Origin: an uncultured Anaerolineae bacterium
GTDB taxonomy: Bacteria; Chloroflexota; Anaerolineae; Anaerolineales; UBA11858
Length of the DNA stretch: 16,228 nt
Direction of reading: 5' to 3'
Assembly (NCBI GenBank): GCA_937893815.1
Contig: CALCSH010000550.1
Span: 1-16,228, forward strand
Of the stretch, positions 11,333 through 16,228 are shown piece after piece. The stretch's first letter is position 1; each line of letters starts with the position of its first letter. Position numbers and translations under genes: made by a program. Under the pieces are notes generated by a model. The model did no database searches, was not told the origin of the DNA, and saw only the letters and a program-made list of their open reading frames with translations.

Positions 11333-13912
11333 GTGGAAACCCTGAAAACTACCATCGCAGAACTCAAATCTATTCTGGAACACGTGCAAGCTCCGGCTGA
11401 ATTGGATCTGCATCCCTGGACCAAGAGCTTGTGGGTGCAGCAGTTCGCATTCGAGCAGCCTGGACTCAACTCGCATAGTGCTGGGTATCGCCTGTTGGCC
11501 GCGTTGAGTGCCTTGTTCCGCGAAACGATGCCGGGGACACCGCCGCGCCAGGGGAAGCGGATTGATACCCGATGGGGTCAATTTGGCATTGTCGGTGCCT
11601 TGTATTTTGCTCCGTTTGAATTTGGCACCCTGCGCCCGCCGAGTTTACTGGATGCCTGGGGTCGCATTGATGAAGTCATACTGGCCTATATCACACCTCG
11701 GTCGGGTGAAAATCTCCCGGCGGATGAGATCAATCGTTACCGCCTGGTTGGCGACGAATTTCAGGCCGGACCTGTCAGCACAATCAGCGATTGGCATGTG
11801 CGCGGGTTGGAACATCTGGCCGAAAGCCTGCACGATCGTGAACGACTGCTGAGTGCCCAATTCGCCCGTGACTCAATCGTATTGGATCCGCAAGCCACAA
11901 ATATTGTATTGGAAGCCAATTCCGCTCCGATCGCCAACTCACCCAGTCCAGTGAAGGCTTTTTATCGTCAGCACACCCGCCAAATATGGCTCTCGCTGCT
12001 GTTCGCGCTGGCATTATTTTTTACCTGGCAGGGATTGCGCACCTGGCAGTTGTATCGTGCTTTTAAGACGGATGTCGATCAGTTGCAAGGATTTCTTGAA
12101 TCGCAGCCGTCCGGTGAAATGCTGGGGGAGGTGGGAAGCCTGGTGAGGCAGACTCGTAAGGATGTGGTCGCCTTACAGCGGCAGATTTGGCCCTATCGCT
12201 GGGGCGGGCGCCTGTTGGCGTGGTTGCCGGTATATGGGGGTGATCTCGCCGCCGCGGGTGACCTGATTGATTTCGCCGCCGGATTGGCGGTTGCTGCGGA
12301 TGAAGGCTGGCAGGCTGCCGCTCCAATGCTCCTCGGGTTGCAAGATGCTGAACAGAGTCTTGCGATCACCGATGCATTGGCCGGGTTGAGCGCCGCCCAA
12401 CCGCAATTTGAAGCGGCTCAGGCTGCTGTGCAGCGTGCCTTAATTGCGCGATCCGTTATCGATGTGAATACCTTATCTCCAAAGACGCGCCCTCTGTTCG
12501 AGAACGTGGACCCCTACCTGCCGCTGCTGGAGGACGGAGTCAACGCCCTGAGCGCAGTCCCCAAATTGTTGGGCGCAGTACCCTACGGGCCACAAACCTA
12601 CCTGATCCTCATTCAGAACGAAGATGAAATTCGAGCCACGGGCGGCTTTATTGCCGCGGCGGCAATTGTCACTGTGGAAGATGGCAAAATCATCGCGTTC
12701 AAGGTAGAAGACTCGTATGTCTATGATGACCTCACCCGACAATATCCCGCGCCGCCCTGGCAAATGCAAGAATATATTCGCGCCTGGATGTTCACCTTCC
12801 GCAATGCCAACTGGTCGCCCGATTTTCCGACCACGGCGCTTTGGGCTGAATATCTGTATACCTATAGCAGTGCCCACTCCGTCGATGGCGTCTTTGCAAT
12901 TGATCAATACTTGCTGCAACTCATTCTGCAGGCGCTTGGCCCGGTAACGCTTGACGATGCGGATCGCCCAGTTACAGCGGAGAATGTGATCGAATTCATG
13001 CGCGCTTCGAAGAGCGAGTATGGCGGTGATGATCCTGAGCGTAAGAGCTTTATGGGCACCATCGCCAAAGAAATTATCACCAAACTGCAAAATGATTCCG
13101 ATTTACCCTGGCAGGCCTTGTCCCAGGCCGTTTTACAGGCGCTCAACGAACGGCATATTCTGCTGCAATTCGATGACCCGGCCGTTAGTGCACTGATTGC
13201 GCAACAAGGTTGGGATGGCGCCATGCACGCCGGGGCAGGAGATTACCTGATGGTGGTAGATTCCAACCTGGGGTGGAATAAAGTCAACGCAGTCACCGAA
13301 TCTGCCATTGATTATTCGGTTGATCTGTCCTATTTGGATGCCCCCCAAGCCTCCCTGACCCTGACGCATGACAATTCCGCGGTAGGCAAAGAGCCTTGTA
13401 TCCATTCGTCGTATGGCTCCGGCGAATACAGCGAGTTGATCAATCGCTGTTACTGGAATTATCTGCGCGTATATACCCTGGCTACCACTCAATTTGTGGC
13501 TGCCAGAGTTCATATGGTTCCTTTCAATTGGTTTATTCGCGAGAAAATGGTACCGGCGCGGGTCGATATGTTGGATAATCAGGGCGTGGTTGATGAAAAT
13601 CCGACCGGTTTGCAGGCCTATGGCACGATGCTGGTAGTGCCGATCGGCGAAGAGCGTACCACCCGCTTCGAATTTAGCTTGCCCGCTGAGACCGTTCTCG
13701 TTCAACGAGCGGATGGTGCCTGGGTGTACCAACTGCGTGTCCAGAAACAAGCGGGCACACTCGGCGTTCCGCTCACCCTTCACGTGACCCTGCAAAATGG
13801 CGCCGAATTTGTCTCGGCTCAACCCGAAGGCATTTTTCAGGATGGCCGCTGGCAGTCTGAAATCGCCTTATGGACGGATGTCGATATTCAGTTGGTGTTC
13901 CGCATACCATGA
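11333..13912 (+). CDS. DUF4012 domain membrane protein
   Basis: 859 residues. An N-terminal region of about 210 residues, probably cytoplasmic, is followed by one membrane segment (about 217-236), a long helical stretch (about 240-400), the DUF4012 core from Q421 (QTYLILIQNEDEIRATGG … FRNANWSPDFPTTA … VDGVFAIDQ) to about 570, and a beta-rich C-terminal part. The biochemical role of DUF4012 is not established; members occur in Gram-positive and Chloroflexota genomes, often near surface-polysaccharide genes, which fits here. The start is GTG at 11333 because an in-frame TAA lies six bases upstream; the ribosome binding site is weak. An inserted palindromic element lies just upstream, so its promoter may have been altered. 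It overlaps the next gene by four bases (ATGA). Confidence 0.85.
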   Translation: METLKTTIAELKSILEHVQAPAELDLHPWTKSLWVQQFAFEQPGLNSHSAGYRLLAALSALFRETMPGTPPRQGKRIDTRWGQFGIVGALYFAPFEFGTLRPPSLLDAWGRIDEVILAYITPRSGENLPADEINRYRLVGDEFQAGPVSTISDWHVRGLEHLAESLHDRERLLSAQFARDSIVLDPQATNIVLEANSAPIANSPSPVKAFYRQHTRQIWLSLLFALALFFTWQGLRTWQLYRAFKTDVDQLQGFLESQPSGEMLGEVGSLVRQTRKDVVALQRQIWPYRWGGRLLAWLPVYGGDLAAAGDLIDFAAGLAVAADEGWQAAAPMLLGLQDAEQSLAITDALAGLSAAQPQFEAAQAAVQRALIARSVIDVNTLSPKTRPLFENVDPYLPLLEDGVNALSAVPKLLGAVPYGPQTYLILIQNEDEIRATGGFIAAAAIVTVEDGKIIAFKVEDSYVYDDLTRQYPAPPWQMQEYIRAWMFTFRNANWSPDFPTTALWAEYLYTYSSAHSVDGVFAIDQYLLQLILQALGPVTLDDADRPVTAENVIEFMRASKSEYGGDDPERKSFMGTIAKEIITKLQNDSDLPWQALSQAVLQALNERHILLQFDDPAVSALIAQQGWDGAMHAGAGDYLMVVDSNLGWNKVNAVTESAIDYSVDLSYLDAPQASLTLTHDNSAVGKEPCIHSSYGSGEYSELINRCYWNYLRVYTLATTQFVAARVHMVPFNWFIREKMVPARVDMLDNQGVVDENPTGLQAYGTMLVVPIGEERTTRFEFSLPAETVLVQRADGAWVYQLRVQKQAGTLGVPLTLHVTLQNGAEFVSAQPEGIFQDGRWQSEIALWTDVDIQLVFRIP

Positions 13913-15441
13913 AGAGAAATATCCAAAGATTTATCTTTCCGCTGTTATTGCTGACTTCTTTAAGCGTTATCTACGCGTCGACCATTGCCCCCGGTCTCAC
14001 CTGGGCTAACCGCGGTGCCGATGGTGGTGATTTTATTACCGCCGCGGCAACGGGCGGGGTGGCACATCCTACGGGGTATCCAACCTATTTGGCATTAGCC
14101 CGGCTTTTCCAAATGATCCCTGTGGGCAATCTGGCCTTTCGCACCAATTTGATGTCGGCATTTTTTGCCGTGCTCACCGCACTGATCGTCGCCGATTTGG
14201 TACGTCGCAGTTTCACGGGGAGCGAGAAAATTGCGCGTTGGTCCGGGTTTATTGCTGGGCTGGCGTTTGGCCTCTCGCAGTTATTCTGGTCGCAGGCGGT
14301 TATCACCGAAGTTTATACCTTGAACGCCTTTTTTGCGGCGCTGATTTTACGCCTCATGCCCATTGGTAGTGAACATTCCCCGCGCTGGCGCCCCTGGCTG
14401 GACCGTCTGGGGGGTCTGGTCTTTGGTCTGGCGCTTGGCAATCAAATTACGATCCTATTTCTGCTACCGGTGTGGCTGTTGGTGGGTATTCTGAAAAATG
14501 ATGTCGAGCTACCGCGAATCAGATGGGATCAGATGCGCTCCTTGATAGCTGCGTTGAATTGGCATTCGTTCGTTCGCCGAAGCGGCTGGTTGCTCCTGGG
14601 CCTTGTTATCTATATCACCATTCCCTTGCGGGCACGTTCCGGCTCCCCGGTCAATTGGGGGCATGCTGTCGATTGGGCGGGTTTCCGCTGGTTAATCTCC
14701 GGCGGTTTTTATCAGGAACGCGTCTTCCATTTGCCGCTTGAATACCTCTGGCCGCGCATTCGCAATTGGGCAGGCTGGCTGCAAACCCAATACGGCGTCA
14801 TCGGTCTGGCGCTCGGATTCTACGGTCTGTTATATGGCAGCCCGCGTGCCAAACGCTACTACTGGATCACCGGCTGGATTTTCCTGATGTATAGCATATT
14901 CTCCGTGGGGTACGATTCTTCGGATTCCTATGCCCTATTGATCCCTGCCTATCTCGTCTTCGCCCTTTGGTTGGGATTGGGTGTAGGCAATCTTCTGGAT
15001 GAAATTAACCGACTGGATCACAAAAATTGGTTGCTGCCCTTGGCAGGCGTGCTGACTTTGGGGGTGGTGCTGTTCAATACGCGGCTCCTGTACCCCCAGG
15101 TGGATGCCAGCCAAGACACGCGTGCCGAAGTGTTTGCCCAAGCTGTGATGGAAAACGCCCCACCGGGTGCGATTATCTTCAATAATGACGATGAAGATAT
15201 TTTCGCCCTGCGCTACTATACCTACGCCCTTGGTCAGCGCCCGGATATTGCTGTTTTCAGTGGTGCATTGCAATATGGCTGGTATCGGGAAGTGATGCGG
15301 GCTACCTATCCTGATTTGATCATCCCTGGTGTGGGTGACGATTGTTTTACGTGCGCGCGCAGCGCGTTGATCGCAGCTAACGACCGCCCGATCTGTGAGA
15401 CCTTTCCTTATGATGACGAAGTGTTGGTATGCCAACCCTGA
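13909..15441 (+). CDS. DUF2723 family polytopic membrane protein (GT-C-like)
   Basis: 510 residues with about ten membrane segments. Near the N terminus, between the first two segments, is the family signature GADGGDFITAAA followed by HPTGYPTYLALA (D38, D41, H53, P54), matching DUF2723, whose layout resembles GT-C glycosyltransferases with an acidic residue in the first outer loop. Transfer of sugar from a lipid carrier to a surface acceptor is therefore a reasonable inference, not an established function. The C-terminal soluble part has four cysteines (479, 482, 496, 508) that could form disulfides outside the cell. I chose the ATG at 13909, which overlaps the stop of the DUF4012 gene as ATGA, over an upstream in-frame ATG at 13870. 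The two genes are probably co-translated and may work together. Confidence 0.86.
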   Translation: MKRNIQRFIFPLLLLTSLSVIYASTIAPGLTWANRGADGGDFITAAATGGVAHPTGYPTYLALARLFQMIPVGNLAFRTNLMSAFFAVLTALIVADLVRRSFTGSEKIARWSGFIAGLAFGLSQLFWSQAVITEVYTLNAFFAALILRLMPIGSEHSPRWRPWLDRLGGLVFGLALGNQITILFLLPVWLLVGILKNDVELPRIRWDQMRSLIAALNWHSFVRRSGWLLLGLVIYITIPLRARSGSPVNWGHAVDWAGFRWLISGGFYQERVFHLPLEYLWPRIRNWAGWLQTQYGVIGLALGFYGLLYGSPRAKRYYWITGWIFLMYSIFSVGYDSSDSYALLIPAYLVFALWLGLGVGNLLDEINRLDHKNWLLPLAGVLTLGVVLFNTRLLYPQVDASQDTRAEVFAQAVMENAPPGAIIFNNDDEDIFALRYYTYALGQRPDIAVFSGALQYGWYREVMRATYPDLIIPGVGDDCFTCARSALIAANDRPICETFPYDDEVLVCQP

Positions 15442-15455
15442 GGGTGGGTTATTTT
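15434..15455 (+). terminator. Weak terminator-like hairpin after the DUF2723 gene
   Basis: AACCC at 15434-15438 can pair with GGGTT at 15446-15450 across the stop codon, followed by ATTTTT. The stem is only five base pairs, so this is tentative. Confidence 0.3.
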
Positions 15456-15551
15456 TGCCATGCAGCGCTTTATCGGACGATTTCCGGATACAGAAATCGC
15501 GCAACTTACCAAACCCGGACGGATTCCGGAAACTATTCCCGCAAAATTATG

Positions 15552-15557
15552 TATAAT
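15552..15557 (+). promoter_or_regulatory. -10 box of the small secreted protein gene
   Basis: TATAAT about 58 bases before the ATG at 15616. Upstream, TTTCCGG (about 15481-15487) and CCGGAAA (about 15526-15532) form an inverted pair. Downstream, the 10-bp palindrome GGTTTAAACC at 15574-15583 lies between promoter and ribosome binding site and could be an operator. No clear -35. Confidence 0.45.
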
Positions 15558-15615
15558 GATGCCAAGTCTGGTGGGTTTAAACCGCCTAAAAGATATATAG
15601 AAAAGGAGATAAGCT

Positions 15616-16014
15616 ATGAAGAAAATTAAATTTATTGCGCTCGTCGCGGCCGTTATGGTCATCACTCTGCTGAGTGTTACCGGTGCCTGGGCTGGCTCCA
15701 TGCATGCCGATTCCGAAAAGGTATCTGGTTCGGCAGCCGGTGAGGGTCAGCAAGCTGTAGACCTCGCTACCTTGCCCGCCGCTCCTGCAGGACTGACCAC
15801 TTTTGCTGCGGTGTATCAGGCTGGGCCTGGTACGGTCTGCTTCACGATCCCGTGGGGCTTGAGTGTCCATAATCCCACGATCCGTATTATGGATTCCGGC
15901 TCCTGGGTTTCGACCGGCATCACCACAACCCTGTCGGGCATGGCCGCTGATGGCTCCGGTTTGCAGTATTGTGCTAGTGTAGGTGCTGGTACGTTTGCTC
16001 TCCAGGGCTACTAA
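15616..16014 (+). CDS. Small secreted protein of unknown function
   Basis: 132 residues. MKKIKF followed by a hydrophobic stretch and AWA at residues 24-26 is a typical Sec signal peptide cleaved before G27. The mature protein is about 106 residues, starts with an acidic/Ala-rich linker (about 27-60), and continues with a likely beta-rich domain containing two cysteines (C75, C119) that could form a disulfide. No anchor, lipobox or catalytic motif is seen, and I do not recognise the family. The strong AAAAGGAG site seven bases before the ATG, its own TATAAT box and a dedicated terminator suggest a well-expressed monocistronic gene. A role in the cell surface or extracellular matrix is a guess from location. 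Confidence 0.78.
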   Translation: MKKIKFIALVAAVMVITLLSVTGAWAGSMHADSEKVSGSAAGEGQQAVDLATLPAAPAGLTTFAAVYQAGPGTVCFTIPWGLSVHNPTIRIMDSGSWVSTGITTTLSGMAADGSGLQYCASVGAGTFALQGY

Positions 16015-16041
16015 ATCGATCAATCCTATGTAGAAAAAATG

Positions 16042-16074
16042 GGGCTGAGATTCATTCTCAGCCCTATTTTTATT
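16042..16074 (+). terminator. Rho-independent terminator after the secreted protein gene
   Basis: GGGCTGAGA (16042-16050) pairs with TCTCAGCCC (16056-16064) around a 5-base loop, followed by TATTTTTATTTT. An A-run (16034-16039) just before the stem could make it work in both directions. Confidence 0.88.
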
Positions 16075-16171
16075 TTGAGAATAACTGTTCGTTGATTTTT
16101 GCTTCGCTGCGATATCCCAGAAGGTTGTTCGCTGTAGATTGAAAATTCAGCCAATTGGTATATTGAAGTAT

Positions 16172-16228
16172 GGCTCTTTGAGACTTTGCGTGGATGTTCC
16201 CAGATTTGGGGGTGTGGCGGGTGTTTCA
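16172..16228. repeat. Probable palindromic element, copy 3 (cut by window end)
   Basis: From GGCTCTTTG at 16172 to the window end the sequence aligns without gaps to the right arm of the element at 11192-11299 read inwards (minus strand from 11299), with roughly 70 percent identity by eye. This includes GGCTC, CGTG, CCCA, ATTT and GGGGT blocks. The loop and second arm would lie beyond the window. More diverged than copies 1 and 2. Confidence 0.55.

Noticed and set aside
12473..13822. Minus-strand open frames of 205 and 229 codons inside the DUF4012 gene
   Set aside because: They lie antisense to a gene with clear family motifs, have no ribosome binding sites that I could see, and overlap each other; shadows of the coding strand.

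Overview
The window looks like a chromosomal piece of a Chloroflexota bacterium, probably Anaerolineae. This is an inference from protein style and gene set: a DUF4012 protein next to a DUF2723 membrane protein, a tyrosine autokinase with a Pro/Thr linker and LysM-like repeats, TATAAT boxes with little -35 signal, and roughly even GC content. No rRNA, tRNA or CRISPR array was seen.

Region 1 (about 1-3200) is an accessory, repeat-rich stretch. It holds three small two-gene modules of toxin-antitoxin type (163-832 on +, 987-1631 on -, 2107-2904 on +), separated by low-complexity intergenic repeats and hairpin elements. The third module has a TumE-family (DUF6516-like) second gene that is split by a 121-bp palindromic element. 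The element has a 6-bp direct repeat (ATTCAT) at each end. Removing the element plus one repeat copy restores a continuous 126-residue reading frame.

Region 2 (about 3200-11180) is an exopolysaccharide/capsule-type locus on +. In order it has a membrane Rossmann-aminotransferase fusion, an O-antigen ligase/Wzy-like polymerase, an embedded MNT-HEPN (MntA/HepT-like) toxin-antitoxin pair, a small membrane protein, a low-molecular-weight tyrosine phosphatase, and a 915-residue chain-length/tyrosine-kinase protein that carries an extra membrane segment and four LysM-like repeats. The phosphatase and kinase form the usual Wzb/Wzc-like regulatory pair. A Rho-independent terminator closes the unit. 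No initiating sugar-phosphate transferase, flippase or ordinary glycosyltransferase is present, so the rest of the pathway must lie elsewhere.

Region 3 (about 11190-16228) starts with a second palindromic element (8-bp direct repeats TTAATACT). It continues with a DUF4012 gene overlapping by four bases a DUF2723 (GT-C-like) membrane protein gene, then a small secreted protein with its own promoter-like box, strong ribosome binding site and terminator. The window ends inside what looks like another copy of the palindromic element, whose first copy opens the window at base 1.

The most notable points are the element-disrupted TumE-like gene, the palindromic element family with a compensatory stem change, the kinase-LysM fusion, the CapD-like/aminotransferase fusion, and four toxin-antitoxin-like modules within 7.5 kb.
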